Shown here: in pieces, positions 17,224 through 24,859 of the stretch | Layout: each line of letters starts with the position of its first letter | Numbering within the stretch: position 1 is the first letter of the stretch | Source: Kordia antarctica | Lineage (GTDB): Bacteria > Bacteroidota > Bacteroidia > Flavobacteriales > Flavobacteriaceae | DNA length: 64,000 nucleotides | Reading direction: 5' to 3' | NCBI RefSeq assembly: GCF_009901525.1 | Contig: NZ_CP019288.1 | Span: forward strand, 1,054,001 to 1,118,000 | Notes under the pieces: model-generated | Database searches by the model: none | Told to the model about the DNA's origin: nothing | The model's input: the letters and a program-made list of their open reading frames with translations, nothing else | Made by a program: the position numbers and the translations under genes

Positions 17224-18533
17224 TGCAATGTAAACTTAATAATTGTGTTCGTTTGTTGGGTTAATTTGTATCGATTATCAGAACGTTTTCCAATAATCCA
17301 TATGATATTTTCTTCGCTGCAAAGCAACCATTGATTTTCTTTATCTAGCAACGAATACTTTTCATCTTTGAAGTATTTGCTTAGTTTTTTCTTCCCTTTC
17401 ATTCCAACGGGATAAAAATAGTCACCATTTTGCCATTTTCGTACGATTAAAGGAAACTTTAACAACTCTTTATCAACATAAAGAACATTCTTCTCTCTAT
17501 CAGTTACGTGTGTTACTTCTTCAATGTGCAACCGAATTGGTGTTTGTATGCTTGCTTCCGAATCGTTTATTTGTATAACTTCGCCATTTTTTTTGGTATT
17601 ATTGCGATTTTGCAATAATAAATGATCTCTATCTTTAATCAATCTGTAGGTTGTTGAAAACAATTGCTTTCCACTTTGTCCAGCTAACAAAGATACAATA
17701 TCATTCCACTCGGTAAAGCCGTATTTTCGAAACAATTCGTATACATATGCTTTTGAATTTGCATGTTTTTGTAGCTTCTTGATTTCAATCTTATAACTTC
17801 CGTCAGCAACTTTCTCAACAACCTTTTTACGCAGTTTTTTTATACTTTTATTGATGATGATTTTGCTTTCGCGTAAATGTTCTTGCGTTAATTGAAAGTT
17901 CTCGGTAAAAGTTGGATGCAATTCTCGTAACAACGGCATAATATCGTGTCGAATCTTATTTCGTAAATATTTAGTAGAAGCGTTACTGCTATCTTCTCGC
18001 CAGAGTAAATTATTCGTTTCTGCGTGTTGTTTAATTTCACTTCGCGTGAAAGGCAACAGCGGACGAACTATGTTTCCGTTTCGCTCAGGAATTCCTGTTA
18101 AACCATCAATTCCTGTGCCTCGTGACAGATTTATTAAGAACGTTTCCAATGCATCATCGGTATGATGTGCTGTTAGAATATAATCATATACATTTGCTTT
18201 TGCAATGGTTTGAAACCACTCGTATCGCAACGAACGCGCTGCCATTTGAATAGATTTTTTTTGTGCGTTTGCGTAGGTTTCTGTGTTGAATTTCTTTGTG
18301 TAAATTTCAACGTTGAGTTTCTTCGCGAAAGCTTTTACAAAAACTTCATCTTCCTCACTTTCTTCGCCGCGCAATTGAAAATTACAATGTGCAAACGCTA
18401 TGGAGAAATCAAGTTTGTGAAACAAATTTGCCAACACAACGCTGTCCAATCCGCCACTAATAGCGATTAGTAGTTTCGTGTCTTTTAGAAACGGTAGATT
18501 CTCAGCAATATGTTTTTCTATATTTCCTAGCAA
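17220..18533 (-). CDS. tilS: tRNA(Ile)-lysidine synthase
   Basis: 437 aa. It converts C34 of the tRNA-Ile CAU anticodon to lysidine using ATP and lysine. The PP-loop IAISGGLDSVVLANL lies at residues 23-37, followed by HCNFQLRGEESEEDE and LTAHHTDDALETFLINLSRG, all diagnostic. The C-terminal TilS_C part has KKLSKYFKDEKYS and WIIGKRSDNRYK. It is the first gene of the tilS-dsbD-DUF885 run, overlapping dsbD by ATGA. Upstream (18534-18860) is a gene-free stretch that holds nothing I recognise apart from its own promoter. Confidence 0.96.
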   Translation of the reverse strand: MLGNIEKHIAENLPFLKDTKLLIAISGGLDSVVLANLFHKLDFSIAFAHCNFQLRGEESEEDEVFVKAFAKKLNVEIYTKKFNTETYANAQKKSIQMAARSLRYEWFQTIAKANVYDYILTAHHTDDALETFLINLSRGTGIDGLTGIPERNGNIVRPLLPFTRSEIKQHAETNNLLWREDSSNASTKYLRNKIRHDIMPLLRELHPTFTENFQLTQEHLRESKIIINKSIKKLRKKVVEKVADGSYKIEIKKLQKHANSKAYVYELFRKYGFTEWNDIVSLLAGQSGKQLFSTTYRLIKDRDHLLLQNRNNTKKNGEVIQINDSEASIQTPIRLHIEEVTHVTDREKNVLYVDKELLKFPLIVRKWQNGDYFYPVGMKGKKKLSKYFKDEKYSLLDKENQWLLCSEENIIWIIGKRSDNRYKLTQQTNTIIKFTLQ

Positions 18534-18910
18534 ACGAATAGATTAAACAGAGTAAAACCCTTATAATTTATAGTGTTCCCAAAGATACTTAAATACGTGA
18601 ATTATCAATATAAACTGCTTAGAAATATTGAAGTTTACACAGTGCATCAATGTCCTAAAGTACTGATGTTTGAATAATAAGTTTAAAAAACTATTATTGA
18701 TTTTCACTTTACGTAGGATTTTTATAGTTTTAGCAGTAGCTTAATTTTTAAGACTAATTGTACGATTACAAAAATAAAAGAATCGGGAAATAGTAACTCA
18801 AAAGTTCTGTTATCCCGTAATAGTAACTGAAAAACAAGTATATTTGTTTTGATATAACTAGTTGTGGTGCATTAGAGAAAAACCACTTCAAATTGAAAAT
18901 TTAAGAATTT

Positions 18911-19978
18911 ATGAATAAAGGTTTGATAAAAATAATTGCATTAATATTTGGACTTTTTTCGACCTTTTGTTTTTCACAAGATTATTTAGTGACAAACGAA
19001 AACGATACTATATATGGAAAAGTTGAATGGAAAACCAACATAACAGTTTATGTTAAGACCAAAGACGGAAAAAAGAAATTTAAAGCAAATCAAGCTAAGT
19101 TCTTTAAGCGAGGTGATTTTAAGTTCTCTTCAATCAAAACAAGTATTCCAGAATTTCTTTTAGAAGTAAAAAAAGGCAAAGTATCATATTATAAAGAATC
19201 TCATTTAAAATCGAGATTTACTTTGAATTATGTAAGACAAGTTTTTCTAGAATACAATGACAAAATTTATCCTATTAATGTTGATACGAACATTAAAGGA
19301 AGTGGATTCATAAGCAATATATTTGGAAACATACAAGGTGCTGGTCAATTGGGATTTTATTCTTCAAATTTCAAATGGAGTTTTTATCAGATCTTGGGAA
19401 AAGAAAACACTCTGTATCAACTCATTAAAAATAACAATTATACATTTGAGGACATAGAGTTACTTGTTGATTTAGCGAATATCTCAATCGAAAATAAATC
19501 TGACTTTGAAAAACGTATAGATACAACATTAAAAAGCGGATATGCTAAAGGTTATGTAATTAAGAAAGAAAAAGATACAATTTTTGGTTCAATAAAAATG
19601 AACAGAAGATTTGTTTTGAGTGACAAAGTCAATTTCATTTCAAAAAGTGGAACAGAATCAAGTTATGAACCTAAAGAATTAATTGAGTTTAAAATTAATG
19701 ATAGAACATATAAAAATGTTCAAATTAAAAACAAGATAAAACACCTTGTTCAAATAATTGAGGGGGAAATTTCAATGTATCGTGATTTAAAAAAAAGACA
19801 GAGTTACTTAACTAAAGACTTCAAGGAATTTATAGCAGTTGACAAAAAAGAAAAATATCTGAAATTATTTAAAGACAAGCCTAAAATTTATAAAAGAATT
19901 ATCGATAACGAATACAAATATTTCGAATTTAGAAGTGTTGTAAAATTATATAATAACGCACCACAACACCGTATATAA
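18911..19978 (+). CDS. Cassette 1: exported protein of unknown function with an internal repeat
   Basis: 355 aa with a signal peptide (MNKGLIKIIALIFGLFSTFC, cleavage near FSQ). Two related halves are visible: DYLVTNENDTIYGKVEWKTN...FLLEVKKGKVSYYKE and GYVIKKEKDTIFGSIKMNRR...LVQIIEGEISMYRDL, each a small beta domain opening with KDTI(Y/F)G. I do not recognise the family. The last codons (NNAPQHRI and stop) are written inside the attC-like site, so the gene end is defined by the recombination site. The unit starts at 18861, 50 bp before the ATG. Confidence 0.75.
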   Translation: MNKGLIKIIALIFGLFSTFCFSQDYLVTNENDTIYGKVEWKTNITVYVKTKDGKKKFKANQAKFFKRGDFKFSSIKTSIPEFLLEVKKGKVSYYKESHLKSRFTLNYVRQVFLEYNDKIYPINVDTNIKGSGFISNIFGNIQGAGQLGFYSSNFKWSFYQILGKENTLYQLIKNNNYTFEDIELLVDLANISIENKSDFEKRIDTTLKSGYAKGYVIKKEKDTIFGSIKMNRRFVLSDKVNFISKSGTESSYEPKELIEFKINDRTYKNVQIKNKIKHLVQIIEGEISMYRDLKKRQSYLTKDFKEFIAVDKKEKYLKLFKDKPKIYKRIIDNEYKYFEFRSVVKLYNNAPQHRI

Positions 19979-20092
19979 TTTATTGCTTGGTCATTGCCTA
20001 CTTACGAAAATCCTCGCGGATTTTCTATTCGGTTTTTATTTGCTAAATTACGTGCTAAACCACGCAACAAACCATATACAAACACGTTAGCC
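19961..20092 (+). other. attC-like site 1
   Basis: 132 bp from CCACAAC to GTTAGCC. GTATAT (19971) pairs with ATATAC (20075), TTATTGCTTGGT pairs imperfectly with its partner near 20060, and the apex GAAAATCC/GGATTTTC has a TCGC loop. Extra bases on one arm give the asymmetry expected of attC. The R'' core GCACCACAAC is the complement of the unit start at 18861. Confidence 0.78.
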
Positions 20093-20135
20093 GTCATTGC
20101 AAAACGACACTCTACAAATAATTGACAGACGAAAA

Positions 20136-20681
20136 ATGAAGACATACATTTCAATATTAAGGGGAATAAATGTGAGCGGACACCGAAGGATAAAAATGGA
20201 CGCTTTACGACAATTGTATTCAGACCTTGGCTTTGAAAATGTAAAGACTTATATCCAAAGTGGAAACGTAGTATTTCAATTTAAGCAAGTAGACAACAAA
20301 AAACTTGCTGACAGAATTGAAATGGAAATTACCAAAAGATTTGAATTCCAAGTTCCTGTTTTAGTGAAAGAAATAAACGAATTGAAAGAAATCGTAAATC
20401 AAAACCCATTTCTCAAAGACACTTCAAAAGATATTTCATTTTTACACGTTACTTTCTTATCGGACATACCAACAAAAGAAAATTTAGATAAAATAATAAG
20501 TGGTCAATATCAACAAGACGAATTTCAAATTTTTGAAAAATCAGTTTATCTTTATTGCCCAAACAGTTACAGTAATTCAAAACTGACAAATAGTTTTTTT
20601 GAAAGTAAATTAAAAGTTACTGCAACAACAAGAAATTGGAAAACAACTAACGAATTAATCAACATTTCAGACAAACTATAA
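20136..20681 (+). CDS. Cassette 2, first gene: DUF1697 family protein
   Basis: 181 aa from the ATG at 20136, preceded by an A-rich leader; an upstream in-frame TTG is less likely. The start MKTYISILRGINVSGHRRIK followed by LYSDLGFENVKTYIQSGNVV is the DUF1697 signature, a small alpha/beta family of unknown biochemical role. The C-terminal TATTRNWKTTNELI is also typical. It is followed after 1 bp by the SRPBCC gene, making this a two-gene cassette. DUF1697 is widespread, so this unit probably came from another Bacteroidota genome; transfer is inferred from the cassette setting. Confidence 0.88.
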   Translation: MKTYISILRGINVSGHRRIKMDALRQLYSDLGFENVKTYIQSGNVVFQFKQVDNKKLADRIEMEITKRFEFQVPVLVKEINELKEIVNQNPFLKDTSKDISFLHVTFLSDIPTKENLDKIISGQYQQDEFQIFEKSVYLYCPNSYSNSKLTNSFFESKLKVTATTRNWKTTNELINISDKL

Positions 20682-20682
20682 T

Positions 20683-21105
20683 ATGGCAACTAATATTTCA
20701 AAAATCACAATTAACGCAACAGTCCAAAAAGTTTGGGACGTTCTGACAAAACCTGAATTCGTAAAACTTTGGCAATTTGGTAGCGAATTACAAACAACTT
20801 GGAAAGTTAATAGTGACATAAAATTTATTACCGAATGGGAAGGACAAACATTTAAGCAATGGGGAAAGGTTTTAGAAATGCGACAAAACGAATTGATAAA
20901 ATATAGTTTGTTCGCACCAAGACCAGACCTTGAAGACAAACCCGAAAATTATTTTGTGATGAACTATGTTTTGACCAACAACAATGGAAAAACTAAACTT
21001 GAAATTATTCAAGAAGACAATAGACCAAATGCAATACAAGAAGAAGAACAAGGCGAAGAAAATCCAATTTTGAAATCACTAAAAGAAATTGCGGAAACGA
21101 ACTGA
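20683..21105 (+). CDS. Cassette 2, second gene: SRPBCC/AHSA1 domain protein
   Basis: 140 aa. It begins MATNISKITINATVQKVWDV and continues LTKPEFVKLWQFGSELQTTW, GKVLEMRQNELIKYSLFAPR and a C-terminal ILKSLKEIAETN helix, the START-like AHSA1/CalC layout. These bind small hydrophobic ligands or act with Hsp90-type chaperones in eukaryotes; bacterial roles are varied and unknown here. The gene starts 1 bp after the DUF1697 stop, so the two are translated together. Confidence 0.85.
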   Translation: MATNISKITINATVQKVWDVLTKPEFVKLWQFGSELQTTWKVNSDIKFITEWEGQTFKQWGKVLEMRQNELIKYSLFAPRPDLEDKPENYFVMNYVLTNNNGKTKLEIIQEDNRPNAIQEEEQGEENPILKSLKEIAETN

Positions 21106-21120
21106 CAAAAAACAACGAAC

Positions 21121-21251
21121 GGCTAACAATGTATATAAAAAATAGGCGAAACAGTAATAATATCAAGGCTTGTGGCTCGTATCAAGTTTTGTGCTTTACC
21201 GAAAGTTTCGTGCTTCGAAATCGCCTACTTTTCATATACTAACCGTTGTGG
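21121..21251 (+). other. attC-like site 2
   Basis: 131 bp from GGCTAAC to GTTGTGG. GTATAT pairs with ATATAC and TAGGCGA pairs with TCGCCTA, with an unpaired spacer of different length on each arm. The R'' extended core ACGGCTAAC complements the unit start at 20086 over nine bases. Its interior is unrelated to site 1. Confidence 0.78.
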
Positions 21252-21275
21252 TACATTTAAAACAGAGTTCTTGAT

Positions 21276-21800
21276 TTGAAAGAAAAATTAGTAAAAATAC
21301 AATCAGATATTGACAAAGGGTTAAAATTTAAATCTTCTGATAGACTACGAAATCTTATTAATGAAAACCCAAATGAAACTGAATTGTGGAATCAACTCGC
21401 TGAATTGTATTATGAAAGTGGATTTTTAGATGCTGCAGGAAAATATTGGATTTTGACTGAACCTACTAATGACCGAATTAAAAAAAGTGTGGAAATCTAT
21501 GAAAAATCTGTAAATTATTCGGGTTGTCAAATTTTACAAGAAATCAAATTTCGCGGAGATAAAACTAAACTCTCTGAATTTGCCAAAAAAAAGTTATCTG
21601 AATTAGAATCTGACAGTAAAAAGAAAACGAATCGTATTCCTAATTTCTTACCAAGAACTAACAATTTCAAAAGCAAGGATAAGGACTACAAGAAGACTTT
21701 TAATGAAAAATTATTTGGTTTTCTGTTTTTTGGAATTTTAGCTGGAATCGGAATTTTAATAATAATCGGAATAGCAACTGTATTCGATTGGATATTCTAA
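21276..21800 (+). CDS. Cassette 3: DUF6584-like protein with C-terminal membrane segment
   Basis: 174 aa if translation begins at the TTG at 21276; no earlier ATG is in frame and the first residues KEKLVKIQSDIDKGLKFKSSDRLR fit the usual family N-terminus, so a non-ATG start is likely. The TPR-like helical region (LNQLAELYYESGFLDAAGKY in general form, then WILTEPTNDRIKK) resembles DUF6584. A C-terminal hydrophobic segment (LFFGILAGIGILIIIGIATV) anchors it in the membrane. Function unknown. The family call rests on memory of the N-terminal pattern. Confidence 0.65.
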   Translation: MKEKLVKIQSDIDKGLKFKSSDRLRNLINENPNETELWNQLAELYYESGFLDAAGKYWILTEPTNDRIKKSVEIYEKSVNYSGCQILQEIKFRGDKTKLSEFAKKKLSELESDSKKKTNRIPNFLPRTNNFKSKDKDYKKTFNEKLFGFLFFGILAGIGILIIIGIATVFDWIF

Positions 21801-21810
21801 AAAAACGATA

Positions 21811-21943
21811 CCACAACAACGTGTATAAAAAATTGCTACATTAGTACTTAATTAATGGTCGTTGCACTTTTGTTACGTCTGATTTTCCTTCGGAAAATCC
21901 TCGCGCACAAAAACGCAACTTTCCATACACAAACCCGTTGTGC
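21811..21943 (+). other. attC-like site 3
   Basis: 133 bp from CCACAAC to GTTGTGC. GTGTAT pairs with ATACAC, GAAAATC and GATTTTC form the apex around TTCCTTCGG, and arms are asymmetrically spaced. The R'' core TACCACAAC complements the unit start at 21245 over nine bases. Confidence 0.78.
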
Positions 21944-21990
21944 GTAATGCGAGAAGCATTGTGCAAATTGAAAAATTAAAAGATAAAATT

Positions 21991-22470
21991 ATGAGCATAG
22001 AAAAATTTTTAAGTGACTTTGACGAAAACAATAAAAGAAAGTCAGATGCAAAAACGCGAGAAGCATTAGCGAAAGAAAAACAAAAAGCAGATGATGAAAA
22101 TTATCTTGCTGAATTCAAAGAGTATTATGAAAATGTTGTAATTCCGGAATTAAAAGCAATTGACAAAAAACTCGGAGATAGGTTTCATCTGAATTACTCT
22201 GATTCACCTGAAATGTTGCAAGCAAATAGTTATTTTTCAAAAATTCAAATAGTTCCAAATTTTGAACATTTCATAACTGAAATAAACGTACAAATTAGTG
22301 CTGAAGGAGGAAGAAGACTTATTACACTTTCTGGAACACCGAGTTCGAAAAATGGACGAAGTTCAACTGACGGAACTTTAAGTTTCCAAGATGTAATGGA
22401 AGCATTTAAGAGAATTAATCTTGAAGAGGAAATATCTAAAATTTTAGAAAAATCTTTCGTGAAAGGATAA
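21991..22470 (+). CDS. Cassette 4: unknown protein, 159 aa
   Basis: Starts at the ATG at 21991 (MSIEKFLSDFDENNKRKSDA); the frame is open upstream but only through the recombination core. There is no signal peptide. The first 60 residues are a charged helix (KTREALAKEKQKADDENYLA), then a mixed region with HLNYSDSPEMLQ and EINVQISAEGGRRLITLSG. I do not recognise a family. It ends 9 bp before the attC-like core, the tight packing expected of a cassette gene. Confidence 0.65.
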   Translation: MSIEKFLSDFDENNKRKSDAKTREALAKEKQKADDENYLAEFKEYYENVVIPELKAIDKKLGDRFHLNYSDSPEMLQANSYFSKIQIVPNFEHFITEINVQISAEGGRRLITLSGTPSSKNGRSSTDGTLSFQDVMEAFKRINLEEEISKILEKSFVKG

Positions 22471-22490
22471 AAGCACTACGCACAACACCG

Positions 22491-24168
22491 GTGCCTGTTG
22501 CACAAGCCTAAGGTATTGATAAATTTCGTATCTTGATATATGCAAGGCAAAAAAATCTATCAAGAAAAACTATTCAACAATTTTCAACTAAGTGATCGGA
22601 TTCCAAAAGAAAATTTTTATCGTCGTTTATCTTCTGAGTTAGATTTAACGTATTTGTATGAACTAACAAAAATCTATTACGGAAGTAGCGGACAAAAAAG
22701 CATTGATCCTGTTGTGTTCTTCAAACTATGTTTGGTTGGTTATTTAGAAAATATTATTAGTGATCGTAAGTTGATTCAGCATTGTAGTTTACGCTTGGAT
22801 ATTTTGTATTTTCTGGGGTATGATATTGATGAAGAACTTCCATGGCATAGTACGATAAGTAGAACGCGACAATTATTCCCTGAATCAATATTTGAAGAAG
22901 TTTTTACACGAGTTTTCATGCTTTGTGTAGACAAAGGAATGGTAAGCGGTCACACACAAGCAATCGATTCTGCACCAATAAAAGCGAATGCTTCGATGGA
23001 TAGCTTGGAGTTAAAAGTTCCTGAAGAAGAATTGGACGCACATTTATCCAAAGTTCGGGTTCAGAGTTACCGAGATCGTCAAGTTCAAAACAAGGCAAGT
23101 AAAGAACAACAGGTTATTACTGCTAACGATCAGGAACTCAAAGCTATCACATCAAGGAACAAGAAATGGGCAAAGGATCAAGATAGGCGACCAGGCGCAG
23201 GCAATAAAGGAAGTCGGTATACCAGTAACAAAACGCATTACAGTCCCACAGATCCTGATGCTCGCATTAGTGTAAAACCTGGCAAAGCAAGAAAGCTCAA
23301 TTACATGAGTCAACTCAGTGTAGACACCGCACATCATGTGATTAGCGATATTAAGGCATATCATGCTGATAAGAGAGACAATCAGTATTTGCAAGATATA
23401 ACTATTAGAACTCAAAGACGTTTGCGAAAAGGAGGATTATTATGGGAAAATCTAGTGGCAGATACTGGGTATAGTAGCGGCGAGAACTATGCCTTTTTAG
23501 AATCTCAAGGTTTAAAAAGTTACATTCCACCGCATGGTACTTACAAAGGTGGTCCAGATGATTTTATATATGACAAAGAATCGGATCATTATGTGTGTCC
23601 ACAAGGAAAGATTATTCCTTTTAAAAAGGTATTTTATGAAGGAGTAAATAACAATAAAAAGAAAGAATATCGTGCCTCAAAAAAAGTATGCATCGGTTGT
23701 CCACTAAGAAGCACTTGTTTAAAGAAGAGTCAAGAAAAGCGTATTACGATAACCTATTATGTGGAAGAATATGAACGAAACATTGCTAGAGTCCATAGCA
23801 ATCAAGGACGTTATATGAAGAGGAAACGTCAAAGCACAGTAGAACCAGTATTTGGTACACTAAAGGAATATATGGGACTCAGAAAGATCAATACTTTAGG
23901 AATAAAGCAAGCAAATAAAGTAATGCATATGGCTGCTATTGCTTATAATCTGAAGAAATACCTAAAGTTCGTTACAAAAATGGCAAAAAGTGCAGCCAAA
24001 ATAGGCAATGCTATTTTTTCAGAACTAAAAGCAACTCAAAACTTCATAGCAACTATTTTAAGCCATGTAAATTATTCAAATGTACACTTACTAAAAACCT
24101 AAAAAAGCCCTTAAAAGGGCTTTTTTTATATTAATTTTGTTGTTTTTATAGGCTTGTGCAACGGTTAC
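22491..24168 (+). mobile_element. IS1182-family insertion sequence, copy 1
   Basis: About 1,678 bp. Ends are GTGCCTGTTGCACAAGCC and GGCTTGTGCAACGGTTAC, imperfect inverted repeats, flanked by a 4-bp duplication ACCG (22487-22490 and 24169-24172). One transposase gene is inside, followed by an AAAAAGCCCTT/AAGGGCTTTTT terminator at 24101-24127. It interrupts an attC-like site. Confidence 0.9.
22540..24102 (+). CDS. IS1182-family transposase, copy 1
   Basis: 520 aa and apparently intact. The N-terminal DUF772-type domain (LSSELDLTYLYELTKIYYGS, FFKLCLVGYLENIISDRKLI) precedes the DDE catalytic domain with AIDSAPIKANASMDSLEL, VADTGYSSGENYAFLESQG, and the C-terminal QSTVEPVFGTLKEYMGLRKI with its catalytic Glu. 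A zinc-like cluster (CPQGK, CIGCPLRSTCLKK) lies at about 385-430. It is about identical to copy 2 except between about residues 367 and 432, where the two differ strongly. Confidence 0.94.
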   Translation: MQGKKIYQEKLFNNFQLSDRIPKENFYRRLSSELDLTYLYELTKIYYGSSGQKSIDPVVFFKLCLVGYLENIISDRKLIQHCSLRLDILYFLGYDIDEELPWHSTISRTRQLFPESIFEEVFTRVFMLCVDKGMVSGHTQAIDSAPIKANASMDSLELKVPEEELDAHLSKVRVQSYRDRQVQNKASKEQQVITANDQELKAITSRNKKWAKDQDRRPGAGNKGSRYTSNKTHYSPTDPDARISVKPGKARKLNYMSQLSVDTAHHVISDIKAYHADKRDNQYLQDITIRTQRRLRKGGLLWENLVADTGYSSGENYAFLESQGLKSYIPPHGTYKGGPDDFIYDKESDHYVCPQGKIIPFKKVFYEGVNNNKKKEYRASKKVCIGCPLRSTCLKKSQEKRITITYYVEEYERNIARVHSNQGRYMKRKRQSTVEPVFGTLKEYMGLRKINTLGIKQANKVMHMAAIAYNLKKYLKFVTKMAKSAAKIGNAIFSELKATQNFIATILSHVNYSNVHLLKT

Positions 24169-24202
24169 ACCGTATAAAAATAATGCGCTACGATGTTAGG
24201 TT

Positions 24203-24859
24203 ATGAAAAGTGACTTCTTTTTCTTGGCGCACTATTCTTATACCAAGTCGTTGGCAACAATAATGAAAAATCCGAACTTCGAAAATATAAATCTGTTTGA
24301 ATTTCTAAAATCGGAATTCAAAACACGTAGAAAAAGGAAAGGAATTTTCGGAACAATCTCCTCATTTTTTCAACTGTTCGTTTTTGGAACATTTAATTAT
24401 CAAACAAAAAAATCGTGGAATGAAATTCACAAATCGATAGAGAATAAACTATTGAATTTCTATCCTGAACTGAATTGCAAGTTCAATGGAAAAAGACCAA
24501 CTTTTATCGAATTATTAAAAAATTACGGAACTGAACGAATTGAATTCAAATTTAATAAAGCGCACGTAGCTGTTACGAACGATTCTCTTTACGTTTTCCC
24601 ATTCGATTCGGCTGAATTGAAAGACCAAGGAGCTTATTATGATATGCTTGAGGAACCATTTCGGATAGTTTATAATACAACAGAGAAAAATGATAAATAT
24701 TCCGTAATAAGTACTATTTCGGAATTTATATCAATGAAATCTGAAAACGGAAAAACGAATATTGAATTTAAAACAACAGAATTGAATGCTAGAACGGAAT
24801 TAATATTTGACCGAGAAATTACAGTTGCCAACACCGGTAACCGTTGCACAAGCCTATAA
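24203..24859 (+). CDS. Cassette 5: unknown protein whose 3' end is altered by an IS
   Basis: 218 aa, starting at the ATG at 24203, only 8 bp after the recombination core. It has LFEFLKSEFKTRRKRKGIFG, a hydrophobic FLFGTFNYQ-like stretch and a mixed C-terminal half (EYRIVYNTTEKNDK-type strands). Family not recognised. The last residues GNRCTSL are encoded by the end of the second IS copy. Without that IS the frame would continue through the whole attC-like site 5 and stop at a TAG in its GTT core, so the native C-terminus was either longer or has already decayed. Confidence 0.6.
   Translation: MKSDFFFLAHYSYTKSLATIMKNPNFENINLFEFLKSEFKTRRKRKGIFGTISSFFQLFVFGTFNYQTKKSWNEIHKSIENKLLNFYPELNCKFNGKRPTFIELLKNYGTERIEFKFNKAHVAVTNDSLYVFPFDSAELKDQGAYYDMLEEPFRIVYNTTEKNDKYSVISTISEFISMKSENGKTNIEFKTTELNARTELIFDREITVANTGNRCTSL

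Larger units (their letters stand above)
22480..24201 (+). other. attC-like site 4, split by the first IS copy
   Basis: Left part GCACAACACCG at 22480-22490 and right part from ACCG at 24169 to GTTAGGT at 24195-24201. With the IS removed, AACACCGTA pairs with TACGATGTT (8 of 9), giving an unusually short site of about 40 bp. The extended R'' TACGCACAAC complements the unit start at 21937 over ten bases. Confidence 0.7.
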
